This document shows positions 1 through 8,451 of a stretch of 15,279 nt of DNA, piece after piece (the stretch's first letter is position 1; every line of letters starts with the position of its first letter). The DNA is taken from contig JASBSE010000009.1 in NCBI GenBank assembly GCA_030149115.1, forward strand, positions 1-15,279, given 5' to 3'. Origin of the DNA: Winogradskyella sp. Its GTDB lineage: Bacteria > Bacteroidota > Bacteroidia > Flavobacteriales > Flavobacteriaceae. The notes under the pieces were generated by a model. That model did no database searches. It worked only from the letters and a program-made list of their open reading frames with translations, and was not told the DNA's origin. The translations under genes were made by a program, and so were the position numbers.

Positions 1-867
1 AAAATTACAAACCTTAACCTTACATACAAGAATGGTTACAACGCTATTAATGGTATTTCATTAAACATTAAAAATGGGATGTTTGGTTTATTAGGACCAA
101 ATGGTGCTGGGAAATCATCATTAATGAAAACTATTGTAGGGTTACAGAAACCATCGTCTGGGACTATTGAATTTAATGATATAAATATTGTTAAGCAAAC
201 GGATTATATCAAGAAGAATCTAGGATTTTTACCACAAGATTTTGGGGTGTACCCAAAAGTAAATGCATATGATCTATTAAATCATATGGCTATTTTAAAA
301 GGTATTACCAATAAAACAGAGCGTCAAAACCAGATTCAATACTTATTGGAAAAGGTGAATCTATGGCATTTTAAAGATAAAGAGGTGCATACGTTTTCGG
401 GCGGTATGAAACAGCGTTTTGGTGTGGCACAAGCTTTATTGGGTAATCCTAAAATAATCATCGTAGACGAACCAACTGCTGGATTGGATCCAGAGGAGCG
501 TAACCGTTTCAACACACTGCTAAGTGATATCAGTAGAGAAGTTGTCGTGATTTTATCTACTCATTTGGTTGAAGATGTGAAAAACTTATGTTCTGAAATG
601 ACTATAATGAATAGAGGTCGAATTCTTAAAACAGGAAAACCTAAAGAATTAATCAAAGAATTAGAAGGTAAAGTTTGGTCAAAATTTATTGAAAATGATG
701 AATTAGAAAGTTACCAATCAAACCTGAAAGTTATTAGTCAACAACTTATAGAGCGTCAACTTCAAATTACAGTTTACGCAGCTACACAACCTGAAGGGTT
801 TTCAAAAGTTAATCCAATACTGGAGCATGTTTACTTTAATGTGCTTTCTCAAAACAGCTCATTATGA
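1..867 (+). CDS. ABC transporter ATP-binding protein (5' end outside window)
   Basis: Cytoplasmic ATPase that would power the membrane protein encoded just downstream. The frame is open from base 1, and the residues before the internal Met at base 79 (ITNLNLTYKNG and on) are the normal start of an ABC domain, so only a few N-terminal codons are missing. Counting from base 1, it has Walker A GPNGAGKS (32-39), a Q-loop LPQD (Gln near 79), the signature SGGMKQ (133-138), Walker B IIIVDE (152-157) with the D-loop AGLD, and the switch His in STH (188). The 288 visible residues are a normal length for a single-domain ATPase. Its stop overlaps the next start as ATGA (864-867), indicating translational coupling. 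The substrate cannot be read from the sequence. It could serve export, or regulation of the peptidase fused to the permease. Confidence 0.93.
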   Translation, partial: KITNLNLTYKNGYNAINGISLNIKNGMFGLLGPNGAGKSSLMKTIVGLQKPSSGTIEFNDINIVKQTDYIKKNLGFLPQDFGVYPKVNAYDLLNHMAILKGITNKTERQNQIQYLLEKVNLWHFKDKEVHTFSGGMKQRFGVAQALLGNPKIIIVDEPTAGLDPEERNRFNTLLSDISREVVVILSTHLVEDVKNLCSEMTIMNRGRILKTGKPKELIKELEGKVWSKFIENDELESYQSNLKVISQQLIERQLQITVYAATQPEGFSKVNPILEHVYFNVLSQNSSL

Positions 868-3062
868 ACGCAATATTTAAGTTTCAACTAAAGCATGGTA
901 GTAACCGTTGGGTTTTGGGCTTAACAGGTGTAATACTGTTGTTAATAGGATGGTTTTCAGGATACAAATTCAACCTAACTGCTGGAGAAGGGATCTATCT
1001 TAATTCACCTTATACCATAGGCTTTATGGTTGCTTTACTGAGCCTTTCAGTCATTTTTTTAGCGACATTATTCGCACTAGAAATTCTGTACAAGGAATGG
1101 GATGCTAAATTTGATATCATATTATTCTCTTACCCAATTTCCCTCAAGACGTATTTAATAGGAAAGTTTTCATTTTTTGCTACCAAAACACTATTGTGTT
1201 TTTTCCTATTGATGCTTGGGTTTGTAATTGGTCAAAATTTACGAACTGGCAGTGAAATACAATCAGGATTCAACCTGTGGTCATACATGTATCCTTTCTT
1301 GATTTTTGGGGTGTTGAATTGTTTTTTTGTCTGTAGTTTCCTGTTTATGATTGCCTACACCACGCGAAAAAAATTATTGGTCGTTGTCGGTGGTTTATTA
1401 CTCTATGTACTTTATATGGTGCTGTTAGTGTTTTCTAATTCCCCATTTATGGCAGGAAGCATGCCACAATCTATAGAGGTGCAACAATTATCATCAATTA
1501 TTGATCCCTTTGGTGTATCTGCTTACTTTTTCGAGTCCAGACATTTTAGTGTGTCAAATAAGAATCAGTTCGTTACGCCTTTATTAGGATTTTTAGCTTT
1601 AAATAGAGCTGTGTATGTATTGTTATCACTAGTCTTTTTGTGGATTGCTTATCGTTATTATGCGTTTACAAAAACAGTAAGCAAAAAAGAATTAAAGCGT
1701 AAAAAAATAAAAACACCAGATAAAACGAACATACTACAGAACACTAAAACACCAACATTCAATTTTAATAAAGCATCAGAAGTTAAAGCGATTCTGTCCT
1801 TTGCTAAAGTCGATTTAATTTATCTTTTTAAAAGTGTAACGATTGTAGCAGTTTCAATTTTACTGGTGTTTTTTGTAGGAATGGAAATGTATGCTGAAAT
1901 TGATAAAGGCATTCGTTTGCCTGAATACTATGCAAGTTCAGGACGTTTAGCCACTTCCATTTCTCAAAGTTTTCATTTCTTGGGAGCTTTAATACTGGTC
2001 TATTTTGTTAATGATTTGTACTGGAGAAGCTCTGCTACTAATTTTTATTTAATCGAACAGAGCACGTTTTTTTCAAAAGTAAAATTAAAAGGACACCTTG
2101 TTTCGGTTAGTACATTAATCGTGTTCTTTACTGTATTACTTGTCATATTAGCTCTAGTATTTCAAGTAAGTTACGGCTATTTTCATATCGATTGGCTGGC
2201 TTATTTGGGAGTTTTTGTTTTCAACACACTTCCTCTTATGTTATTGGCTGCTTTTATAATAATCATTAACAGCCTTCTAAAACATAAATATGCTGCGCTT
2301 GGAATTTCTATTTTGGTTGTAATCGTTCTTACTACACCATTAATAAAAATGGTGTTACCATATCCTTTACTGCATGTCTTTTCTGGATTTAAGGGAGTTT
2401 ATAGTGATTTAAATGGTTATGGAGTTTACCTTTTAGCATTTACTTATCGTTTATGTTTTGGAATAGGTCTATTAGGTTTGTTTTGGATTTTGCGTTCCTA
2501 TTTTAAAACCAGAGCGTGGACAACATTAAAATCGGGTCTTGTAGTTGTTTTTATTGGATTGGGAATTTTTAGTGGTTCCAAATTTATGAAAGGATATATT
2601 CCTAACGATGACGAAACCATAGTTATTGAAGTTGCTAGTTATGAAAAAAACTATCGCCATTATCAAAATATAGCGCAGCCAATCATTACTGATGTTGACA
2701 CTAAAATAGATTTGTATCCCTCTGAAAATGCCTATCAAATTGAAGGAACCTATATTCTAGAAAATTTAGCAGATGAACCCATAGAGAAAATATTGTTCAA
2801 CTTTCATTCAGATTTAAAGATAGATGAAGCGATATTAAGTGTTCACGATGAAAAAATATCAATGGATGAGTTTGTGTCAGAGATTGAGCTGAATAAGCCT
2901 TTAATGCCAGGTGAAATAGCGACTCTAGAGTTTAACTTATCGTATAAATGGTTTGCAGTTAATGGTCATCAATCTTTTAATGCGATAGTGGATAACGGCT
3001 CATTTATGAGGATTAGCAATTATTATCCAACTCTAGGTTATCAGTCTGATAAAGAGTTATAA
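864..3062 (+). CDS. ABC-2 type permease, front part of a permease/M1 aminopeptidase fusion cut by a stop codon
   Basis: Inner-membrane protein of 732 residues, partner of the ATPase it overlaps by 4 nt. Residues 1 to about 570 hold about a dozen hydrophobic segments in two groups, separated by a Lys-rich hydrophilic stretch (about residues 270-310). From about residue 610 the protein becomes a soluble beta-rich segment (IDLYPSENAYQIEGTY, then FNFHSDLKI) that resembles the N-terminal beta domain of M1 peptidases. It stops abruptly after GYQSDKEL at a TAA. The same frame then continues without further interruption into the catalytic M1 half. In Bacteroidota the usual product is one polypeptide of well over 1000 residues (ABC permease/M1 family aminopeptidase), and the joined frame here would give about 1055. 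A one-base change from a sense codon (GAA or CAA, for example) explains the stop. A sequencing error or tolerated readthrough are alternatives. Confidence 0.85.
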   Translation: MNAIFKFQLKHGSNRWVLGLTGVILLLIGWFSGYKFNLTAGEGIYLNSPYTIGFMVALLSLSVIFLATLFALEILYKEWDAKFDIILFSYPISLKTYLIGKFSFFATKTLLCFFLLMLGFVIGQNLRTGSEIQSGFNLWSYMYPFLIFGVLNCFFVCSFLFMIAYTTRKKLLVVVGGLLLYVLYMVLLVFSNSPFMAGSMPQSIEVQQLSSIIDPFGVSAYFFESRHFSVSNKNQFVTPLLGFLALNRAVYVLLSLVFLWIAYRYYAFTKTVSKKELKRKKIKTPDKTNILQNTKTPTFNFNKASEVKAILSFAKVDLIYLFKSVTIVAVSILLVFFVGMEMYAEIDKGIRLPEYYASSGRLATSISQSFHFLGALILVYFVNDLYWRSSATNFYLIEQSTFFSKVKLKGHLVSVSTLIVFFTVLLVILALVFQVSYGYFHIDWLAYLGVFVFNTLPLMLLAAFIIIINSLLKHKYAALGISILVVIVLTTPLIKMVLPYPLLHVFSGFKGVYSDLNGYGVYLLAFTYRLCFGIGLLGLFWILRSYFKTRAWTTLKSGLVVVFIGLGIFSGSKFMKGYIPNDDETIVIEVASYEKNYRHYQNIAQPIITDVDTKIDLYPSENAYQIEGTYILENLADEPIEKILFNFHSDLKIDEAILSVHDEKISMDEFVSEIELNKPLMPGEIATLEFNLSYKWFAVNGHQSFNAIVDNGSFMRISNYYPTLGYQSDKEL
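3060..3062 (+). other. In-frame TAA interrupting the permease-M1 fusion
   Basis: Codons on both sides are in the same frame: GAG TTA, then TAA, then GAC GCA CAA AAA CGC. No other stop occurs from 864 to 4032. The codons between the stop and the next possible start (DAQKRKEYG, 3063-3089) still read like normal protein of this family, so the interruption looks recent or artefactual. It falls inside the M1 domain, after its N-terminal beta part, and not at a natural domain border. Confidence 0.85.
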
Positions 3063-3089
3063 GACGCACAAAAACGCAAGGAGTATGGT

Positions 3090-4034
3090 TTGGGAGACCC
3101 AACAGCATTAAAACCATTAGAGATGTCAGAGGTTTTTAAAAATGACTTTATTAATCTGAACATGGTTGTGTCTACAGAAGTTGGACAAACACCTATTGGT
3201 ACAGGAAACTTAAAAAAGTCTTGGACAGAAAAAGATAGGGTTTATAGTCATTACAAAACTAATGACCTTCCATTTAGATTTGCAGTAGCATCTTCTAAGT
3301 ATCAAAAGAAATCTATAACTCATAGAGGCATCAATATTGAAGTTTTATACGATGAAAAGCATCCAGAGAATGTAGATCGATTATTAAACAATGCGGTGTT
3401 GAGTTTAGATTATTGTATAGATAATTTTGGTGCTTACCCATTCGAAAAAATGAGCTTTGTTGAAGTTTCCGCTTTTACAAGTGGATTTGCGGCTACAGCA
3501 TATCCAGCCACCATTTTTATGACCGAAAACATGATTTTCCATACAAATATAGATAGTGATCCAAGCAAAGATGTTATAAATGAACTGGCAGGTCATGAAT
3601 TGTCTCATATTTGGTGGGGAAATAGTCTAATTAGTCCTGATGAAAGAGAGGGAGCATCTATGCTTACGGAATCTTTGGCCATGTATACCGAAATGATGAT
3701 TTATAAAAAGATGTATGGAACTGAGCGTATGAAGGAACGCGTTAAAATACATGAGCAGATTTATGATAATGAAAAAGGACTTTATGGAAATCCGCCGTTG
3801 TATAAAGTACCATATGGCGCAACACATATAGCTTACTCAAAAGGAGCTATTGCAATGGTAGAATTATCTGAATTAATCGGTGAAGACAAAGTAGATGAAG
3901 CATTAAGACGTTTTTTAGCCAATAACAAATATCCAAAAAAGCCAACGTCTTTAGATTTACTTGAAGAATTTTACAATGTGGCACCAGATGAGGACACTAA
4001 GTCTAAAATCGACAAATTGTTTAAGTCAATATGA
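3090..4034 (+). CDS. M1-family zinc metallopeptidase domain, rear part of the split fusion
   Basis: Catalytic half of a gluzincin peptidase. It has HELSHIWWGN (HExxH at residues 169-173 from the TTG start) and, 21 residues after the second His, a Glu in MLTESLA (194) that is the likely third zinc ligand. A region around GFAATAYPATI (132-142) sits where M1 enzymes carry their substrate-anchoring GAMEN segment. It lacks the N-terminal beta domain, which lies before the stop at 3060, so on its own it is an incomplete M1 fold. The start is uncertain. TTG at 3090 follows AAGGAG (3078-3083), but those bases also code for sense residues in the fused frame; ATG at 3123 is the first in-frame Met. It may be translated by reinitiation, by readthrough, or not at all. 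In intact homologues the domain is tethered to the membrane by the permease part. Confidence 0.75.
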   Translation: MGDPTALKPLEMSEVFKNDFINLNMVVSTEVGQTPIGTGNLKKSWTEKDRVYSHYKTNDLPFRFAVASSKYQKKSITHRGINIEVLYDEKHPENVDRLLNNAVLSLDYCIDNFGAYPFEKMSFVEVSAFTSGFAATAYPATIFMTENMIFHTNIDSDPSKDVINELAGHELSHIWWGNSLISPDEREGASMLTESLAMYTEMMIYKKMYGTERMKERVKIHEQIYDNEKGLYGNPPLYKVPYGATHIAYSKGAIAMVELSELIGEDKVDEALRRFLANNKYPKKPTSLDLLEEFYNVAPDEDTKSKIDKLFKSI

Positions 4035-4054
4035 CAAAAACTTGATAATTAAAA

Positions 4055-5143
4055 ATGAAAAAATTAGTAACTCTAGCAATAATTAGTTTACTGTGGAATC
4101 AGAACATAATAGCTCAAAATGTTGGTGATAATCATCAAGATTTTAAAGAGGTTGACTTAATAATACAAGCAGATAAAATTAAAATTGGAGGTACTCTAAC
4201 TTTGCCAGCAACTTTTAATACGTCTTCTTTAGTAATTATGAGTTCAGGTAGTGGGCCGCAAGATAGGGACGAAACATTAGACGGATTCAAAATATTTAAA
4301 GTTATAGCAGACCATTTAGCTACAAAAGGAATTGCCTCTTTTCGATATGATGATAGAGGTGTAGGAAGTAGTACAGGAGATTTTGTAAATAGCACAATCG
4401 AAGACCATACGAAGGACTTGGAGCATGTTATGAGTTATTTTAAATCTTCAGAGAAACATACTTTCAATGAGTTTATATTATTTGGACATAGTCAAGGTGG
4501 TATACTTTCTTCTAAGGCTGCAGTTAAGAATGAATCTGTAAAAGGTCTAGTTTTAATGGCTACACCAGCAGTACCTTTGGTAGAGGTGGTATTGTATCAA
4601 GTAAGACAAGAGTATGATCAGGCTAATATTTCCAAATCATTAATCGAAGCAGATGTATCTGTACACAACAGATTAATGAGGGCAATTGAAGATGATACAG
4701 GAATAGAAAAAGCATACCAGTTATTTTGCAACACAACTGAAACTATTTTATATGAAATGAACTCGGAAAGCAAAATAGATTCGACAAAAGTTAAGCAAAA
4801 AGCTATTGCCAAAGCAGATGAATTTAAAATTATATATAAACTCCCTTCGTTAACATCTTTTCTTTATTATGATCCTGCAAATGATTTTGAAAAACTGACT
4901 ATTCCTGTATTAAGTCTTTTCGGTGGTCTGGATTATCAAGTTCCCATTCACCAAAATAAGGATAGGATGGAAAATGCCCTTCTTATATCGGGAACACAAT
5001 TTAAATTATTAACTTTTGATAAGGCTAATCATTATTTTCAAGAGGCTAAAACAGGTGCGCGAGAGGAATATGCTGCGCTTGAAAAGAATTTTGTCCCTAA
5101 TTTTTTAAATCAAATTTCAGAGTGGATTCTTAATTATAAATAG
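4055..5143 (+). CDS. Secreted alpha/beta hydrolase (serine esterase/peptidase-like)
   Basis: A 362-residue protein with a signal peptide (MKK, then a hydrophobic run ending IIAQ, residues 1-21), so it is probably periplasmic or surface-exposed. The catalytic triad can be read directly: nucleophile Ser146 in FGHSQGG, Asp293 in GGLDYQVP and His326 in KANHYF. The oxyanion region MSSGSGPQDRDET (62-74) and YDDRGVGSSTG (98-108) are typical of the COG1073-type branch that includes small esterases and S9/S33-like peptidases. The segment of about 90 residues between strands (175-265) forms the cap. It starts 20 nt after the M1 fragment on the same strand and is probably cotranscribed with the ABC/M1 genes. 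A link to peptide or ester breakdown is inference only; the substrate is unknown. Confidence 0.88.
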   Translation: MKKLVTLAIISLLWNQNIIAQNVGDNHQDFKEVDLIIQADKIKIGGTLTLPATFNTSSLVIMSSGSGPQDRDETLDGFKIFKVIADHLATKGIASFRYDDRGVGSSTGDFVNSTIEDHTKDLEHVMSYFKSSEKHTFNEFILFGHSQGGILSSKAAVKNESVKGLVLMATPAVPLVEVVLYQVRQEYDQANISKSLIEADVSVHNRLMRAIEDDTGIEKAYQLFCNTTETILYEMNSESKIDSTKVKQKAIAKADEFKIIYKLPSLTSFLYYDPANDFEKLTIPVLSLFGGLDYQVPIHQNKDRMENALLISGTQFKLLTFDKANHYFQEAKTGAREEYAALEKNFVPNFLNQISEWILNYK

Positions 5144-5249
5144 TTTACGATTTAATTCTAAAACTCTTTGATTTAAAATTTATCCTTCTGCATTAAAGAC
5201 TTGTCTAGACTCAAAATTAGTTTCTGTATTGGAAAGGAATTTTTTTACT

Positions 5250-7379
5250 CTAATAATCCTTAACCTTAGCACCTTTGTTATTAAATACACCGTTAACTAC
5301 ATTACCAGATTTAGCATACTTCATTTTTCCTAAGCCATCAATTTTATCATCAACAAAGTAGCCCTTAAAAACAGACGTATCTACATAAGTGTATTTGCCA
5401 TAACCGTTTCTTTTCCCGTCTGTTGAATAAGCACCTGTATATGTGCTGTTGTTTTTCCAGTAATAGGTACCTAAATAAGAACGGTGACCATTATTGAAAA
5501 ATCCAATATAAATATCTCCATTGCTATATGTGTATTTGCCAAAACCATTACTACAATCGCCCATACAATTACCAGACATTTTTTTTGCATTAAAATCGCC
5601 ACCTAGGTTTTTTACAAGTTCTCCGTTTAAGTATTTTCCTATGCTATTTATACTTCCGTATTTATCAATAACATAGCCATAACCATTTTGTTTGCCATCT
5701 TTCCATTGTCCTATGTATGTGTTACCAGATGATGACCAATAATAAAAACCAATACCTTCACGTCTGTTATCGTTATACTCACCATGATAAGAACCTCCGT
5801 TAGAATAGCTAATATATGTAACACCATTAAGAGCTCCATTGCTAAATGTAGACTCTGTTTCAGAATCTGGTAATTTTACTTTTCCCCAACCATTTTTGCA
5901 ATCGCCTTCAATACATTGGTAACCAGAAGAACTAGAACTATTTGAATTAGTACTTGTTGTAGTATTAGGGTTATTTACTACTTGGGTTGATGAATTACCG
6001 TTAGTATTTAGTTCATTGTTATAAAGACTTCCCTTAAAAACTTTGTTTTCTCTAGCTGCAGCAAAGCCATTAAGAACATACATAGGTTTGTCATCAATAA
6101 AAATCACAGGATCACCATTTTCTAGGTATTCAAATTTTGCTTTTTTATAATCTATATGTTTCCCTTTAACCACAATATAAAAATTCTCTGTTTCTAAATT
6201 TCGGTTATAAACAATTGAAGAGGTGTCTGTAGTAAAAATGCGCATAGGTTTTATCTCCTTATACTTAATGTTTTTATAATCATCAATAATATAAGTGATA
6301 CCATTATTTTTATCTACACGATAATCAATCATGTGCGGACCAATAAATGAAAAATCTCTTGATTTTACTCTATTATAACCATGAACATAATTGATGAACC
6401 TTCCGTCATAAGCATAATTAATATATGGCGTACTTTTAGATAAGACAGTAGTAACAGGGACGCGAGTATCTAAGGTATGGTTAGTGTCTACAAAGTTTGG
6501 AACTGAGTAATAAGTTTCTGTTAGACCATCATACACGATTTTTTCATTAGGCTTCATTCCATCACTAATGGCTATATCTTTAGCATGTTCCCCGTTGATA
6601 TAAACCGCTTCGAGCTTTTTACCAGTTTTATATCCACCAGGAATATAATAACCAAGTTCTATTTTTAATGGTTTATTAATGTCGCTGTAATATCGGTTAT
6701 ACGTTTCAAATACTTTAGGATTTTCTTTATCAGCATCAAAAAATTTAGTCTTATTTCCTTTAGAATCAGTTTCTACAACATATTCGTAGATGCCTGATGT
6801 TATCTCCTCCTTAACCATATATCCGTTACGATAATGTACTTTATTTGTATAATTAGGTGTTCCATTGGCATAGACATATCGAGTACTCACTACAAGAGTG
6901 TTACCAGTTTTATTATAGCTGTAGTGTCTCGTTTGGTTTAGTAAACCCTTTTTTTTGTAAACCATTTCTATAACACGATTCTGGCTATCATATTTATAGG
7001 TTTTTTCGTCACCATAAGTGTTTTTCTCGTATGTTAAAAGGTTTTTGCTGTTGAATTGGTAATTATACTCTGAACCAGATTTGTATTTGAAACTTATAAT
7101 GTTTCCTCTGGAGTCATACGTAAACTCATCATCATAGTTATTTCCTGTCATCCGACCTGTATCGTCATAATAATATCTGGTTCCGAAATTGTAGACAAGA
7201 TTACCTTTTCTATCAAAGATTTTTCCATCAGATGCATAAACATCACCTGTTAGCTTATAATGCTCTTTTTTATGTTTAAAACCAATAGGGTTAACAGGTG
7301 CATTAATAAAATCAAAATCCTGGGCAGAAGTGCTAAAACTGATTAATACTGAAAAAATAAGGCTTAGTAGGTATTTCAT
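5250..7379 (-). CDS. Secreted protein with YD-like repeats and C-terminal MORN repeats
   Basis: A 709-residue protein of unknown function. It has a signal peptide (MKYLLSLIFSVLISFSTSAQ, cleavage near 20). Residues about 40-240 contain repeated Tyr-rich hairpins such as YDDTGRMTG, TYDSRGNIISF and KYDSQNRVIEM, which resemble YD/RHS repeats. Residues 240-450 form a middle region with no recognisable motif. A Ser/Asn/Thr-rich linker (about 455-485) follows. Residues 489-705 are MORN repeats (for example YHGEYNDNRREGIG, YIGQWKDGKQNGYG, YTGAYSTDGKRNGYG). Two MORN blocks begin with a Cys pair followed by NGxGK (CIEGDCKNGWGK and CMGDCSNGFGK), which hints at disulfides outside the cytoplasm. It is a single gene, convergent to the hydrolase and divergent from the exporter gene. 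MORN proteins often bind membranes or act as scaffolds; here the role is open. Confidence 0.85.
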   Translation of the reverse strand: MKYLLSLIFSVLISFSTSAQDFDFINAPVNPIGFKHKKEHYKLTGDVYASDGKIFDRKGNLVYNFGTRYYYDDTGRMTGNNYDDEFTYDSRGNIISFKYKSGSEYNYQFNSKNLLTYEKNTYGDEKTYKYDSQNRVIEMVYKKKGLLNQTRHYSYNKTGNTLVVSTRYVYANGTPNYTNKVHYRNGYMVKEEITSGIYEYVVETDSKGNKTKFFDADKENPKVFETYNRYYSDINKPLKIELGYYIPGGYKTGKKLEAVYINGEHAKDIAISDGMKPNEKIVYDGLTETYYSVPNFVDTNHTLDTRVPVTTVLSKSTPYINYAYDGRFINYVHGYNRVKSRDFSFIGPHMIDYRVDKNNGITYIIDDYKNIKYKEIKPMRIFTTDTSSIVYNRNLETENFYIVVKGKHIDYKKAKFEYLENGDPVIFIDDKPMYVLNGFAAARENKVFKGSLYNNELNTNGNSSTQVVNNPNTTTSTNSNSSSSSGYQCIEGDCKNGWGKVKLPDSETESTFSNGALNGVTYISYSNGGSYHGEYNDNRREGIGFYYWSSSGNTYIGQWKDGKQNGYGYVIDKYGSINSIGKYLNGELVKNLGGDFNAKKMSGNCMGDCSNGFGKYTYSNGDIYIGFFNNGHRSYLGTYYWKNNSTYTGAYSTDGKRNGYGKYTYVDTSVFKGYFVDDKIDGLGKMKYAKSGNVVNGVFNNKGAKVKDY

Positions 7380-7515
7380 GACGTAAAAAATTTATTCAAA
7401 AATCTAAAAAAATCATAGACAAGACCATACGATAAATTGCGTATTTTCTGTAAGATATAAAAATTAGTAAAGAATCTGTTGACTTTACTATCTGTTTGTA
7501 CAACAATCATTACAT

Positions 7516-7560
7516 TGTAACAAAAGTTACTAATTGTATAGTTTAAGTCTGCTAGTTTTG
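7516..7560 (+). promoter_or_regulatory. Promoter 1 of the sulfide regulon: palindrome plus -7 box (exporter gene)
   Basis: Perfect dyad GTAAC-AAAA-GTTAC at 7517-7530. The flavobacterial -7 box TAGTTTTG (7553-7560, exact match to TAnnTTTG) starts 29.5 nt after the dyad centre. A TTG that could be the -33 element lies at 7534-7536. If transcription starts a few bases after the box, the dyad centre falls near -41, the classic position for a class II Crp/Fnr-type activator. The start codon of the exporter gene is at 7582. The GTA-N8-TAC geometry is that of Crp/Fnr-superfamily operators; the identity of the protein is inferred. Confidence 0.75.
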
Positions 7561-7581
7561 AGAATTTACTAATATGTTTTT

Positions 7582-8382
7582 ATGGATTTAAATGAGATTT
7601 TTGGCTACATAGGTGCCATGTTTATTGGAGTTGTTTTAGGACTTATAGGCGGTGGTGGCTCTATTTTAACCGTTCCAATTTTAGTGTACTTATTGTTTGT
7701 AAATCCTGTTACTGCTACAGCATATTCACTCTTTGTTGTTGGAGTTTCGTCTTTGGTAGGCGCTATAAGAAATATTCAGAAGGGCTTAGTAGATTTTAGA
7801 ACAGCCATTGTTTTTGCCATCCCAGCTTTTATTGCCGTTTATACAACAAGAAAATATTTGGTACCAGCAATACCAGAAGAGTTATTTAGTATTGGAGATT
7901 TTTTGGTTACAAAAAATATTGGCATTATGATCTTTTTTGCCATTGTCATGCTTGTGGCTTCGGTATCCATGATTAAGAACAAAAAAGCAAAAGCTGTTTC
8001 TGATTCAGTCGTAGTTTTTAATTATCCATTAATCGTTACAGAAGGTATCATCGTAGGTGTGATAACAGGAATTGTTGGAGCAGGAGGTGGATTTTTAATT
8101 ATTCCTGCATTGGTATTGTTAGCCAAGCTCCCAATGAAAAAAGCTGTAGCTACTTCATTACTTATTATTGCCATAAAATCATTGATTGGTTTTATTGGTG
8201 ATGTAGAAAATTTAGATATTGATTGGTCTTTTCTTTTAACTTTTACATCTATATCTGTTGTTGGTATATTTTTAGGCATTTATCTTTCAAATTTTATTGA
8301 AGGAAAAAAACTAAAAAAAGGCTTCGGTTGGTTCGTTTTAATAATGGGTATTTACATTATTTACAAGGAACTAACAATGTAA
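7582..8382 (+). CDS. TauE/SafE family anion exporter
   Basis: Integral inner-membrane protein of 266 residues with about seven or eight hydrophobic segments. Family members export sulfite or related sulfur oxyanions. The internal duplication typical of TauE/SafE is visible: GLIGGGGSILTVPILVYLL (20-38) in the first half is repeated as GIVGAGGGFLIIPALVLL (163-180) in the second. Each is followed by an Ala/Thr-rich helix (TATAYSLFVVG and VATSLLIIAI). A short Lys-rich cytoplasmic loop (KNKKAKA, 132-138) joins the halves. The gene has its own operator-promoter and lies 69 nt upstream of the persulfide dioxygenase gene. Staphylococcal cst clusters likewise pair a tauE gene with persulfide enzymes, so export of the sulfite or thiosulfate made by its neighbours is the probable job. 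Confidence 0.9.
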   Translation: MDLNEIFGYIGAMFIGVVLGLIGGGGSILTVPILVYLLFVNPVTATAYSLFVVGVSSLVGAIRNIQKGLVDFRTAIVFAIPAFIAVYTTRKYLVPAIPEELFSIGDFLVTKNIGIMIFFAIVMLVASVSMIKNKKAKAVSDSVVVFNYPLIVTEGIIVGVITGIVGAGGGFLIIPALVLLAKLPMKKAVATSLLIIAIKSLIGFIGDVENLDIDWSFLLTFTSISVVGIFLGIYLSNFIEGKKLKKGFGWFVLIMGIYIIYKELTM

Positions 8383-8422
8383 CTTTTGTTACAGCTTGTT
8401 TTTAAAAGTATTAGTAATTTAT
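8378..8422 (+). promoter_or_regulatory. Promoter 2 of the sulfide regulon (MBL-rhodanese gene)
   Basis: Dyad TGTAAC-TTTT-GTTACA at 8378-8393. It overlaps the TAA stop of the exporter gene (8380-8382). The -7-like box TAATTTAT (8415-8422) starts exactly 29.5 nt after the dyad centre, and a TTG is present at 8396-8398, both at the same offsets as in promoter 1. The start codon is at 8452. The -7 match to TAnnTTTG is imperfect, which suits a promoter that depends on an activator. Confidence 0.7.
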
Positions 8423-8451
8423 TCGAAATTTATTCACATTAACCAAATAAA

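Noticed and set aside
2349..2361. Dyad ATGGT-GTT-ACCAT containing GTTAC
   Set aside because: Inside the permease coding region, with different half-sites and spacing from the operators and no promoter box at the fixed distance.
3078..3083. AAGGAG as a ribosome binding site for the peptidase fragment
   Set aside because: Spacing to TTG 3090 is acceptable, but the bases encode ordinary residues of the uninterrupted fusion frame and flavobacteria rarely depend on this motif, so it does not prove a separate gene.
5144..5249. Gap between the convergent hydrolase and MORN genes searched for a terminator or small gene
   Set aside because: No convincing hairpin with a T-tract and no plausible ORF was seen in these 106 nt.
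5599..5900. Repeat-like DNA in the MORN region as a possible array
   Set aside because: The periodicity is at protein level, with divergent codons and no constant spacers, so it is neither a CRISPR array nor a DNA repeat.
7380..7515. Promoter for the - strand MORN gene
   Set aside because: No exact TAnnTTTG box was found on the - strand in this stretch, and the dyad at 7517 is more than 130 nt from that start and fits the + strand promoter, so no call was made.
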